Of a stretch of DNA of 64,000 nt, positions 12,290-25,359 are shown piece by piece. The first letter of the stretch is position 1. Every line of letters begins with the position of its first letter. The notes beneath the pieces were generated by a model. That model did not search any database. It saw nothing but the letters and a program-made list of their open reading frames with translations, and was not told where the DNA came from. Source of the stretch: Obelidium mucronatum (Eukaryota; Chytridiomycota; Chytridiomycetes; Chytridiales; Chytriomycetaceae). The translations under genes were made by a program, and so were the position numbers. The stretch spans positions 1-64,000 of the forward strand of contig JAIVFH010000147.1 in assembly GCA_025765595.1 (NCBI GenBank), written 5' to 3'.

Positions 12290-12727
12290 AAGTGTTTGGA
12301 GCTTGGAAATCTGCTTGGAAATTATTTTTTCCGAAAGCGTGCCCCCCAAGAAATAACAAACATATTCAACAAGCTACAATTCCAGGAGATTCCTTCCGTT
12401 CGATTAAATATCGGAAGAATCAGTACTAAGTTAAATGAGGTCCAAAACTAGAATGTATTTCAAGTTGCCGGTGGGCGATGACATCAAAGAGCTGAATGCA
12501 GGTAGGTATTTTGAGATATAATAGTTGGAACCTATGTGGTTATGTTGTCTGGCAGTCGACTGGATTTGAAATCCGATCCAGAAACGATGGCGCCATCGTC
12601 CCGTGTCATCAGCGAAAAAACAAAAAATCGGGCTTGAGATGTCGCAATCCAAACAAAAAAAAAAAGACTTCGTTTCGCTGATATCCATTTACCCTCTTTA
12701 TCCATCCTGACCGGCCTCATCGTCTAA
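12290..12727. other. intergenic, permease paralogue to SulP 1
   Basis: This is a divergent upstream region for the decayed permease (minus) and the first SulP gene (plus). A short Met-started frame near 12450 ending at a GT-like site resembles a first exon but no continuation could be found. Nothing else is recognised, and no CACGTG box is present. Confidence 0.45.
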
Positions 12728-15003
12728 ATGCCAATCGACGCCCAAATTCCAGAGAGCCAGCTGCTCAGACTCAAGAAATCTGCCCTGGCTGCTGCCAGTG
12801 ACATGCCAAAGCACTCGAAAGCATATTTGAAATCACTCTTTCCTATCGTGCAGTGGCTGCCGCGGTACAACTGGCAGTGGTTCATTGGGGACTTTATCGC
12901 CGGTGTCACAGTCGCTCTTGTTATCTTTCCCCAGGTAAGAAGATACTGCTTTAGATTATGGGTATACCAGATGTGACTTACGATGTTGGTTATAGGCAAT
13001 CTCATATTCCACCAAACTGGCAAACTTGCCAGCCCAATTTGGTCTCTATACCTCCTTCATTGGATGTCTTATATATGGCCTCTTCGCCACGTCCAAAGAC
13101 GTAACCATTGGGCCAACCGCACTGCTGTCTCTTTTGGTTGGGCAGGCCATCGCTGAATACATACCTGGCGCTACTCAAGCGCAACAAATTATCTACGCTA
13201 TCACTCTTAGTTTCTGGGTGGGATTATTTCAGTTTCTCGTGGGAGTATTCAGACTTGGACTGCTTGTCGACTTTGTCCCAATTCCTGTCATTGCCGGTTT
13301 CACTTCGGGTGCTGGTATTCAAATCATTATTCAGCAACTGCCTGGTCTTCTGGGTATCAAGGGCGTAAATACCAACAATCCTCCGTACAAAGTGCTTGGA
13401 GACTTTTTCAGCTCCATCTCTGGAACATCCAAATATGACGCCATTCTGGGTGTAACGGCTCTCTTCTTTATTGTTGTTATCAAGTTCACTTTTGCACATC
13501 TTGCAAAGAAGCGAGACGTTCTCAAGTACATTGGGTTTCTACGTAATGCCATCGTCCTCATTGTTTACACCGGTGTCTCATATGCCCTCCGGGATAGAAA
13601 AGATATCCCGTTTTCTATCGTCAAGTCCATTCCGTACGGACTGTCTGACGTTCAGCACCCAAATTTGGAACTGCCATACGCTAAAACAATTTTTCCTGCC
13701 CTCCCTTCTATATTTATTGTCTCGATCTTGGAGCACATTGCCGTCGTTAAGACATACGGCCGTGTCAATGGTTACAACACCAACTCGAACCAAGAAATTG
13801 TGGCAATCGGTTTAACCAACTTCCTTGGATCCTTCGCCGGTGCCTTCCCCGCAACTGGTTCTTTTTCGCGATCTGCCATCAAATCAGCTTCAGGTGTCAA
13901 GACGCCGTTAGGTACTTTCATCACTGGTATCTTGGTCATTATTGGACTGTTCACCATCACCGACGTCCTGTACTACATTCCAAACGCCGTCTTGTCTGCC
14001 ATCGTCATTGCTGCCATCTTTGAATTGTTTGTAAACTTCAAAATTCTCAAGAGTGTCTTGGATGTTGAAAGTATGTTTTCGCTTTCTGTTTGTAAGCTCG
14101 ATTCTAACGATTTTCTTAGTCACCGACTTTATTGGATTCTTCATTGCATTGATTGTCACTTTCGTTTCCTCTATTGAGAATGGAATCTACACTTCCGTTG
14201 GCTGGTCGCTGTTTGTCCTTCTCTTCCGCATTGCCCGTCCTAGAATTAAAATCCTCGCACGCACTCCATCTGGAAACTGGGTCGACCCCGAATTACAAGC
14301 ATACAAGAGAGACGCCGAGTCTCTCACAAAGGCCCCAGAAGGGATCCTTGTATTCAAGATTGAGGAATCCCTAACATACCCGAACTCTGGCTTCTTTATT
14401 GACAAGCTCAAAGAAACTGTGTTGGATAACTTCAGATACTCGAGCACTGCTAGCACACGGCCGGCGGATAAAGTTTGGAGTGATGATACCGAGCAACGTG
14501 CATTAGAAAGAGAAAAGAAGGGTCTCAAGTCTCTCCCAGCTCTGCGGGCCGTGATTTTAGATTTCAGTGCCGTCAACAATGTGGACTATACTGGTCTTCA
14601 AGCGTTACTGGATTCGAAAGACGACTTGGCTAGATATGCTGGGCGACCGGTGCCGTTTCACTTTGTCAATGTCCATAATGTGCACATAAATACATTGGTT
14701 CGAGTGCCTGGAACAGCTACAGGTGCAAGCGTTGATGCCACACCAGGTGCCCCTCAGCAGCAAAGCAAGAACTTCTTGCGAAAGTTCAAACAAAGCTCCA
14801 GTGCGGGGAGCGAGACTGATTCTCGACATGACCGCTTGGCAAAGTCATTTGACTACTTTCATTATTCCATTGACGAGGCTATTCAGGCGGCTGACGAGGA
14901 AACAAAAGTAGTTGACGAGGAAATCACAATCATTACTGGGAGTCACGCCGAATCTTCATCAGGATATCTGGTTTCGACTGGGCAAGAAGGCAATGTTTTT
15001 TAA
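12728..15003 (+). CDS. SulP sulfate permease with STAS domain, paralogue 1
   Basis: Three exons (12728-12934, 12996-14070, 14120-15003) encode 721 aa. The N-terminal part holds the SulP membrane domain: FIGDFIAGVTVALVIFPQ, FATSKDVTIGPTA, and a FSRSAIKSASGVKTPLGT motif. The C-terminal part from about residue 490 is a STAS domain (VLDFSAVNNVDYTGLQALL). Fungal SulP proteins take up sulfate by proton symport at the plasma membrane. Both introns coincide with those of paralogue 2. It is the most divergent of the three SulP copies in the window, and its promoter lacks the CACGTG box found at the other two. Anion specificity is inferred. Confidence 0.9.
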
Positions 15004-15574
15004 ATTAAGGCCGATTGCGCCTATTTCTCAATCTTGGGGTATTTATAACCTATAAAATAAATCTGGCTTGAATAATTCAATCAATATTGACTAAATATAT
15101 GGGCTTAACCTGTGTCTGGTTTTTGTTGCTGAGATGGTCCCGCAACCGTGCTCGAGCACAGAGAGGTACATGAGCTGCGTGATCTACTCCAACCCTTTCT
15201 GATTTGAATCCTCTACTATGTCGCCAGTGCTGATCTGATGAAGTGCCACATCGAAAAGTACAATGGCATCATCGCACGGGTAAATGAGACAACGTTACAG
15301 AAGCTTCAGTGATTTGAAAATAAGCATAAAATACAGCTGCATTACGATCAGTCCTTAAAAAGAGCGTTAACACAACTATCCTGTATGCCAAACGACATAG
15401 TTTTACCTGCTTTGGATTGGAATATTGAATGGGCTTAACCCTTACAAGGTTGAAAAATCAAAATTTATCATGTCGCAATTGCACGGGGATCCAAGCACGT
15501 GCAATTGGCCAGCGAAGAATAAATAGCAACCGACTTCTTGATCCCTGTTCCAATAAAAGAACTTAAAATCAAGA
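15004..15574. other. SulP 1 to SulP 2 intergenic region
   Basis: This region holds AATAAA-type strings near 15056 for the upstream gene, a 12-bp palindrome (GTGCTCGAGCAC, 15148-15159), and the inverted repeat with CACGTG described separately. No RNA gene or ORF is supported. Confidence 0.5.
15476..15507 (+). promoter_or_regulatory. 10-bp inverted repeat containing CACGTG upstream of SulP 2
   Basis: CAATTGCACG (15476-15485) and its exact reverse complement (15498-15507) flank a 12-bp spacer. The E-box CACGTG (15496-15501) overlaps the right arm, 73 bp before the start codon. CACGTG is the Cbf1-type bHLH site that controls sulfur genes in budding yeast. A CACGTG with a nearby TGCACGGG string also lies upstream of the paralogue at 30674-32841. 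A role in sulfur regulation is inferred. Confidence 0.5.
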
Positions 15575-17801
15575 ATGCCTTACGAAGAAGTTCCTGAATC
15601 CCAATTTGAATCGATCAAGCGGTCGGCGAAGGAGGCTGTCCAGGACTTGCCTAAAGCATCAGTGAGATACGCCAAGTCATTGTTTCCAATTGTCCATTGG
15701 ATGCCAAGATACAACTTGCAATGGTTCATTGGAGACTTTATTGCTGGATTCACCATTGCCCTCATTTTGTTCCCTCAGGTAATCAACTCATCTGTGCACG
15801 ATTGGTAATTTTTCTAATAATAGCCCTTCCTCAGGCTATTTCCTATGCAACGAAGCTTGCTGGACTCCCAGCTGAATATGGTCTCTACACTGGATTCGTT
15901 GGTTGCTTGTTGTATTCTGTGTTCGCCACTTCCAAAGATGTTACGATCGGTCTCACTGCTGTTCTTGCTCTTGTGTTGGGTCAATCCATCAACTCCAACT
16001 TGGGTTCCAAAGCCACTACCGCTGAAAAGGTCACTTTCGGTATCACAATGAGTTTCTGGGTCGGAATTATCCAGTTGTTTATTGGATTATTCCGTTTGGG
16101 TGTCGTTGTCGACTTTGTACCTATCCCTGTCATCGCCGGTTTCACTTCGGGAGCTTGTATCCAAATTCAGATCCAGCAACTGCCTGGTCTATTTGGAGTA
16201 AAAGGAATCAACACCAACGAAAACCCTCCATACCAAATCTTGTACGACTTTTTGAGCGCCGTTGGAACGGGAACTTCCAAGTATGATGCCATCTTTGGAG
16301 TTACGGCCCTGTTCTTTTTGTTCTCCATCAAATACACATTCCAGCACCTGGCCAAGAAACGGCCAGTCCTCAGATTTATCGGATTCATGCGTAACGCCAT
16401 CGTTCTGATCGTCTACATTGGAGTTTCCTATGCCTTCCGTGACAGAAAAGACATGCCTTTCTCCATTGTCAAGACAATTCCAAAGGGTCTTTCTGGAATT
16501 CGTGGTCCTGACTTATCTGGATCCTTCACATCCAAGATCTTGCCGGCTGTTCCTTCCATCTTTATTATCTCGTTGTTGGAACACATTGCTGTCGTCAAGA
16601 TGTACGGTCGTCAAAACGGATACACAGTCAACCCTAACCAGGAAACTATTGCTCTTGGTTTGACCAACGTCATCGGATCGTTCATTGGAGCTCTTCCATC
16701 CACTGGTTCTTTCTCTCGTTCTGCCATTAAATCTTCATCTGGAGTCAGAACTCCGTTCGGTACTTTCTACACTGGTGTTCTCGTTATCATTGGTCTCTTT
16801 ACTCTCACCGACGTGCTGTACTACATTCCAAGTGCTGTATTGTCAGCAATTGTTATCGCCGCCATCTTTGAACTTTTTGTCAACTTCAAGATTCTCAAGA
16901 ATGTGTTCCACATCGAGAGTAAGTGTTAAACAAACGAGTATTTTATCGAATTCTGTATATTAATTAGTACGTTCCCTGTTCACTAGTTCTTGACGGTCTT
17001 GGATTCATGATTGCTTTGGTAGTCTGTTTGGTATCCACCATTGAAAACTCCTTGTACGCTTCTGTCGGTTGGTCTGTCCTCGTTCTCCTCGCCCGTGTTG
17101 CCAGACCAAAAGTGAAGATTCTTAAGCGTTCTGCTGCTGGTCCGTGGGTCGACCCATTGATTGAAGGCCCCAAGATCGCAAGCTCTGTGACCGACGCTCC
17201 AGACGGAATCCTTGTCTTCAAGATTGAAGAATCCCTGACCTACCCCAACTCTGGATTCTTTGCTGACCGCCTCAAAGAAACTGTCTTGGAAAAGTTTAGA
17301 TATACCGGATCTATTAAGGCCGCTTCTGACAAGATGTGGAGTGACGACACCCAGGAACGTGCATTGGCCCGTGACAAGCTTGGTCTCGAGACTCTCCCAG
17401 TTCTGCGCGCGATTGTTTTGGACTTTAGTTCAGTGAACTACGTGGACTACACTGGTTTGCAAGCATTGCTGGATTCAAAGGACGACTTGACCAGATATGC
17501 TGGAAGACCTGTGCAGTTCCATTTTGTGAATGTGCACCGTGGATACTTGGGAACTGTTCTTCGTGTTCCTGGAATCACTACTACGGCTGCCAGCGTTGAC
17601 GCTACGCCGTCAGCACAGGAGGGAAAAGCTGTTGGCGCACTTTCCAAGTATTTCACAAAGGGGGATGCAGTATCTATTCATGACAGCTTTGAACACAACT
17701 TGCAATACTTCCACTACACGATCGATGATGCTGTCGCTGCCGCTGATGAAGAAAGCCGATCGTATTTGACGGAAACTGTAGAGGTTGTTGCGAAGGAATA
17801 A
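15575..17801 (+). CDS. SulP sulfate permease with STAS domain, paralogue 2
   Basis: Exons 15575-15778, 15835-16918 and 16987-17801 give 700 aa. The membrane domain has the same motifs as paralogue 1 (FATSKDVTIGLTAVLAL, FSRSAIKSSSGVRTPFGT), followed by a STAS domain near residues 500-640 (VLDFSSVNYVDYTGLQALL). It is nearly identical at protein level to the inverted gene at 30674-32841 but keeps a first intron (15779-15834) that the other lacks. The family co-transports sulfate and protons. The CACGTG site upstream suggests sulfur-responsive control. Substrate assignment is by family only. Confidence 0.92.
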
Positions 17802-17907
17802 TGTTTATAGATTATTAGATGGGAAATGTACTCTGCTTAAATAAACCTCTTGAATCAGTTGAAAGTGTTGTATCAGGAAGGAATTATTTTAAAAAAAAAG
17901 AAAAGAT

Positions 17908-19332
17908 ATGCAATCGAACCTCCGTCGCCTCGCCTTCCGACCGCCTTTACATGTTCGCTTCAAAAGCGGCGGCGGAAACAACGTCAACTTCATCAGCGAA
18001 TTCATGAAGAGTTACAAGCGGCAGGTTGCCGAGCATCCAACGTTCCAACAAGACGTGAAGCTGTTGAGCGACAAATCTACGGAGATTGCCGAAAGTGACG
18101 CCATGAAAAGAGCAAAAGATGCGGCTGTGATGGGCGGGAAGGGCGCTTCGAAAGTGGCCGAAACGGTAAGCAACTTACTGGTGTTGCGTGAAGACTTATC
18201 GTTGCTGTTCGATCGACCAGGTTTCATACGCTGCAAGTAAAGTAGGCGAAGGTGTCAATGTTGTGCTTGATTCTGCGCCAGTTCAAGCTGTTGGAAAAGC
18301 AACTGTGATTGTTGGTCAGACTGTTGCAAAGGTGGGCCTTTGATGTCACTCCCACCTTCGTTTCGTACTTATGTTTTTGGCGCTCTATAGGCCGCTGAAC
18401 CCATTCTAGAAACAAAGGCGGCAAAAGCGGTCGCAAAAGGAGTCGGATCTATCCAACAGGACTTGAGTTCGAATGCCCCAAATGCCCAATACATTGAATA
18501 CAAAACGCCTGAACAACGTGACGCCCTTCGTCAGCAACTATTGGCTCGAAGAACAGTGAAGCCAGTATCTGCAAACCCTGAAGCTGGAAGTGCAATGGTT
18601 ATGGCACAGGAAACGCAATGGCAGAAAAAATGGAGGGAATTCAATGAATCAAACCCATTGGCTCAAAACTTGACGCGGTTATCAAAAGACTTTGAAGAGA
18701 GCGAAAATCCAACTGTTGAAAGTATCAGGGACAAGTGGTACCGAGTTAAATCTTGGTTTGATGAAACTGAAGAAGCAAAATGCATCACGGCTTTCAGAAT
18801 GGTTGATCCCGGATTCAGAAAAGAAGAGTTTCTGGCTGAAATGGCACAATTTGTGATTCCTGAAATTCTTGAAGGAAACTTGAAGGGAAACCTAATTCCC
18901 ATCAAAAAGTGGTGCAACGAAAAGGTGAGATTTTGAGAGAGTCATGTTTTGCCTTGATGTGCCCCAGCTAACGTAGTTCATATAAAGGTCTTTGCCGAAA
19001 TTTCTGCATCAGTTGGACAACAGCGGGTTGCTAACTTGGTGTCTGACTGTAAACTTTTGGATCTCAATCAAGTTGACATCAAGAAACTCATGTTCTTGAA
19101 TGAAGACAAGACCTTGCCTGTAGCTGTCATCACTTTCCGTACTCAGGAAGTGCTAATGTTCAGAGACAAGAAGACTGGGGAAATTAAACTTGGATCCGAA
19201 GATACCATTGACTCTGCTGTGTATGCTATTGCTATTACAAAAGATCAATGTCTGAGTCCCGAGATTCCGATTGATCCAGAAACCCTGGGATGGAGAGTCA
19301 TTTCTTGGTCGCGATCAGGCGGAAAGTTCTAA
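17908..19332 (+). CDS. TIM44: mitochondrial import inner membrane translocase subunit TIM44
   Basis: Exons 17908-18165, 18221-18331, 18391-18924 and 18988-19332 encode 415 aa. The N-terminus (MQSNLRRLAFRPPLHVRF) is basic and lacks acids, as expected of a mitochondrial presequence. The central part contains the TIM44 segment NPLAQNLTRLSKDFEESENP, and the C-terminal Tim44 domain ends with DPETLGWRVISWSRSG. Tim44 tethers mtHsp70 to the TIM23 channel on the matrix side of the inner membrane. All junctions are in phase and the length is normal. It is transcribed in the same direction as the SulP gene just upstream. Confidence 0.94.
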
Positions 19333-19506
19333 GTTTTGGGAGGAAGCATGATGGTGTAAGGGTTTGTTGGGCGTTGTTTATCTTATCATTTTTATACAAA
19401 GGTCAAATATAATCGATCATACTATTTTCGAATTATCTCATTTTATGATGTTTATGCGGTTGCGTGGGATTGTCCAATCAGAAGTCTTCCAAAAGTTCCA
19501 CACAAA

Positions 19507-22381
19507 ATGAGGAAACGCACAAAGATCGTACCCAACTCATCAGGAAGCCATGAAGTTGGTAGTATTCTGCGACCCATTGCAACTGAGACTACAGCTCAGT
19601 TTTCTTATCAAAGCGGCCCATTTTCGCCATGTTCCGAAGATTTCAGTCACGAGTCGTCCGAAGATACTCTTCAGACTACAGAATCAGTTGAAGAAAGTTT
19701 GGTGGAACTTGGATCCAAACTAGTTTTAGACTATGCTGATCCGCCAATGACTCCACCTGCCGAAGGATCGGCTGCGTTCTATTCTGGAGAACGCGACCAG
19801 TGTAAATCACCACTTCGGCTTCCCGTCAGTACAATCTCAACTGTAACTATCGATGATGAGAACGATATATTGCTGTTTGATAACTTTGAGTCGTCTCTGA
19901 ATCTGGGAAAGTCAAGCCGATGCCCTTCAAACTCAAACAACCACAACACCAACAAGCGCATACATAATTCCAAATCGAGAAATAAGAGCAACAGCAGCAA
20001 TGCATGGCATCCGTATATTACTGCTTCCAAACGTCCACACACGTCAACCAAACTTCAAGACTCTACGGAACACAAAAGCGGCACGATTGCAGATCCACAG
20101 CCACCAGCTACAACACATACAATATGCGGGTCACGAAAACTTCCTTTTGAGCTTTGGATCATTGTGTTTTCCTTCCTTCCACCAAAAGTCATGGCCCGAA
20201 TCCTCAAGACATGTTCCATCTTTTCAATTATCGCGTTCGATCAAGTATATTGGAAAAAGGCATGTCTTAATGCTGGAGTTGATTGTAGCTTGCTCCTACA
20301 AAGAGCGAAAAGGCAAGGGGTGCAGCTGGATGGATTCTCCTTGTCATCATCAACAACAACTGTGATTCGAACAAGTCCTTATGTGAATATTGCAGAATAC
20401 TTATCCATCAATAAGCTCGAAATACACGACGCTGATGACGGAATCGTTAGCGCCGCGACAGGATTGAAAAGGCGGTTGGTTGTTGATAACCAAACCAATA
20501 TCACAAAATATTACCCAAGCAAAGCGGCCCCACCTCTCCAACCTCGCCAAAGGCGTAAAATTACTCCAACAGGATTTTCACACAATCATGAAGCCGTGGT
20601 TGTGGAAGCACAGCAGCCATGGTGGACACAGTCTAACTCCTTCTATCCCAAACCGACCAACTGTATTCCAAATTTTCAAAGTACTACCACCACTTCGAAA
20701 AAATCAAAATCTTTTCAAAAACTATCATGGTATCATGTCTATGCATCCCAATTCAAAACACGGGCAACTTTCCTACAGTCACCTTACACTTTCCGTCGTC
20801 AAAACGCATCCCACGGACACGGAATAACTTGTATAGAAATTATAACCGGACTACCGACAGGCGAAGACTTAGTTCTCACTGGATCGTGGGATGGGACCAT
20901 GAAAGTGTGGAAATTGGTGTCGAGCCCTAAAATGAGCGATAGCGCGAAAAAAGTATTGGATGGATTATGTTGGGACGAAATTATTCGAGGGAGGAAGCAG
21001 CAAAGTAGAAGCGAGGAAGACGCCAATGGTGGGGATGAGAATACAGATCAGGGAGAAATATATAATGAGGATGAAGAAGAAGAAGGCGACAGTATTGGCC
21101 TGGAGGATTCGATTTGGTTGAGTGGGGTCGAGAATGATACCATGGGAATTGGCGAACTTGTGGAACACGTACATGGGGAGATCCTCAATTCTGTGGATGA
21201 GCAAAGCGATGTCAGACATAATATGGGCAGTAATCAAACCAAATCCTGGACCGGCGCCGGAAAGTACGAATTGGAGCTTGTTAAATCTATAGAAGCCTCT
21301 TGTAAGTGTAAACATTGAATGACTTCATAACCTTTATCGACAAGAACATCTCTTAGACCCAATCGAATGTATGTCTATCGATGGAAACCATTTAGTCACT
21401 GGAGGACGCGGCCCAACTCCACTCACATTATGGACTTTGTCGCCATACCCTAAAGTTATCCGTCACCTCACAGTAACCAAGCCATTCCTTCGCCCGCCTC
21501 ATCAACATACGTCCTCCCACATAACGTGCATACACGTTTCATACCCATATGCAGTCACGGCTCAAAAACAACTCCTCCAAATCTGGCATCTCCCCACTGC
21601 AACCCTCCTTGCCGCCGTCTCCAAACAAACAGATTCCAACACAAGTTGTGTCAAACTCGTGCAAAACGAAAATACGGGTGTTTGGTGGATATTTGAAGCG
21701 TGTGCGTATGGATCCATATCCGTGTGGAAGATTGACAACCGCACAACTCCAATACTATCAACAACTCCACGAAGCAACAACCGAAACACTACAACACAAA
21801 ATCAAGAACATCAAATCCCCTCCTCGATCAAAATCAAACCAATTCCGGATCCGCTAAGAAGTTCCCTCGAAGAAGCACGAGAAATCGAGTGTATCGTATA
21901 CGGTGCCGAGGCATTAACGTTTATGGGAAGCTTCGAAACCATGGGTGGAATCAACAGCGCCCAAATCCGTGAAACAGGGGTCGAAAATCACTGGGAACTC
22001 TTGTGTGGGTTCAAGGATGGGAATATCCGTGGTTGGAATGTTGGCTTGAGCTGCAGCAACAGCGTTGACACCCCCTACCAAGCAACGGATCTGGATGGCT
22101 ACATGATAAATCAAATCACAATTAAAACCACCGGTTCCTTGTGTTCATTGGGCGATTGGATCACGTGGTTGAATGAGGACCCCATCGCAGATGTAGTCAT
22201 TGCGGGAGCTTGGGATGGAAGGATCCGTGTTTGGGATAAAAGAAAAAAAGCTCTGAGGCGATCTTTGGTTTCGGATATTCGAAGTGCTGTTTTGTGTTTG
22301 AAGACTGTGGGCGAGTATTTCTTGGTTGCTGGGAGTTATAATGGATCTCTTGTTGTTTACGACTTCAGCAGGACAAAGTGA
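19507..22381 (+). CDS. F-box/WD40-repeat protein
   Basis: Two exons (19507-21301, 21357-22381) encode 939 aa. A low-complexity N-terminus (Ser/Asn-rich, about 1-200) is followed by an F-box at about 215-260 (KLPFELWIIVFSFLPP). WD40-like blades begin at about 440 (GEDLVLTGSWDGTMKVWKL) and continue to the C-terminus (VVIAGAWDGRIRVWDKR). An acidic insertion of about 90 residues interrupts the propeller. This build is typical of substrate receptors of SCF ubiquitin ligases: the F-box binds Skp1 and the propeller binds targets. The blades are degenerate, so the exact number is uncertain. No orthologue is recognised. Confidence 0.82.
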
Positions 22382-22763
22382 AGTGTGTTGAATCATTAAA
22401 AAAAAAGTAACAAGGATTATCTTGCGGGTTTTTAAAGGTGTGTGGTCCAGTTCATTGAATCGCGTTTGGAAAACGAATCTTAGACAGCCGACACTGTACT
22501 GCTGCTGGGGTTCGAGAAATATATGCATTACTCTCTGATATCGCAGTTGATAATTTTGATTGGGAATTTGAGAGGGAATGGTTGTCTGTGTGTTGTGGAA
22601 ATTCGGACTGCGGACGCTTTCAGCTGATCTCACAACTAACTTCTCTCTGTTCCACCGTGCCGCCAACAAGAAAGTATTAAATATAAATGCGTTCACTGTG
22701 CCTTCATCGGCAAGGTTTTGCACTATCGTTTGTAAAATAGTGAAGCAACAACCAACCAAAGTC
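22382..22763. other. intergenic, WD40 gene to U6
   Basis: Downstream of the F-box/WD40 stop codon and downstream of the U6 terminator (opposite strands). Overlapping antisense reading frames here look non-coding. Nothing else is recognised. Confidence 0.5.
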
Positions 22764-22829
22764 AAAAAAATATTACCGGCAATGCCGGCATCCACTCAAG
22801 TTATGCGTGTCATCCTTACACAGGGAGCC

Positions 22830-22860
<31 letters not shown>

Positions 22861-22880
22861 CATATGTGGCACAGAGCCAC
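22764..22880 (-). ncRNA. U6: U6 spliceosomal snRNA
   Basis: The minus strand carries the conserved U6 core: a 5' hairpin (GTGGC/GCCAC, 22880-22866), then AAAATTGGAACGATACAGAG, AAGATTAGCATGGC and AAGGATGACACGC, including the invariant ACAGAGA and AGC boxes used in catalysis. A strong 3' hairpin (GCCGGC-ATT-GCCGGT) precedes a run of seven T residues that would end RNA polymerase III transcription. A TATCTA-like element lies about 25-32 bp upstream. The 5' end is set at the hairpin and may be off by a few bases. Reading frames across this segment are spurious. Confidence 0.96.
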
Positions 22881-23247
22881 CTCCACTAGAGAGGTGTTCT
22901 GGCCGATAGATATGGTTTGGACGGGAAATATATGTCTTTTCCTGCACTTTTTGAAATCCGATTCTAGGAATGACATTTATATTCACACTTGATTATTTAA
23001 TAAACAAATATGAGTCATGAACGAGGTTTAATTATTTTGACTGATATGTGGGTCTGTAAAAATGCAATGCCCCTCCTGGATGAATGAGCTTTGGTAGAAA
23101 CCACAAACTCAATAACAAAACCATTTGAAAATAAGACCAATCAATACATAATAGCAATTCTCTTTTACTGCACAAGAACCAAAAAAAAAAAAAACAGGAG
23201 AAAACAAAAACGAAACCAACATACAAAACTTATCACAACAAAAACAT
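22881..23247. other. U6 promoter side and 3' flank of PGI
   Basis: This stretch contains the probable U6 promoter (TATCTA-like string near 22904-22912, another TATA-like string near 22925-22932) and the 3' flank of the isomerase gene. No additional gene is supported. Confidence 0.5.
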
Positions 23248-25246
<1,999 letters not shown>

Positions 25247-25359
25247 GTTGTTTTTTTTTTTTTTGATAAGAAATTCAGAAGCGGAAAAATCATAAATGAC
25301 AATTTATTACATAACTTATCAATTAATTCTATTACAACCAATATAAAAAATGGGGCTTA

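Noticed and set aside
12437..12530. Short Met-started frame ending at a GTAGGT site, possibly a first exon
   Set aside because: No downstream exon in phase was found before the SulP gene starts.
22145..22889. Long reading frames overlapping U6 and the end of the F-box/WD40 gene
   Set aside because: They run antisense to a well supported gene or through the U6 snRNA.
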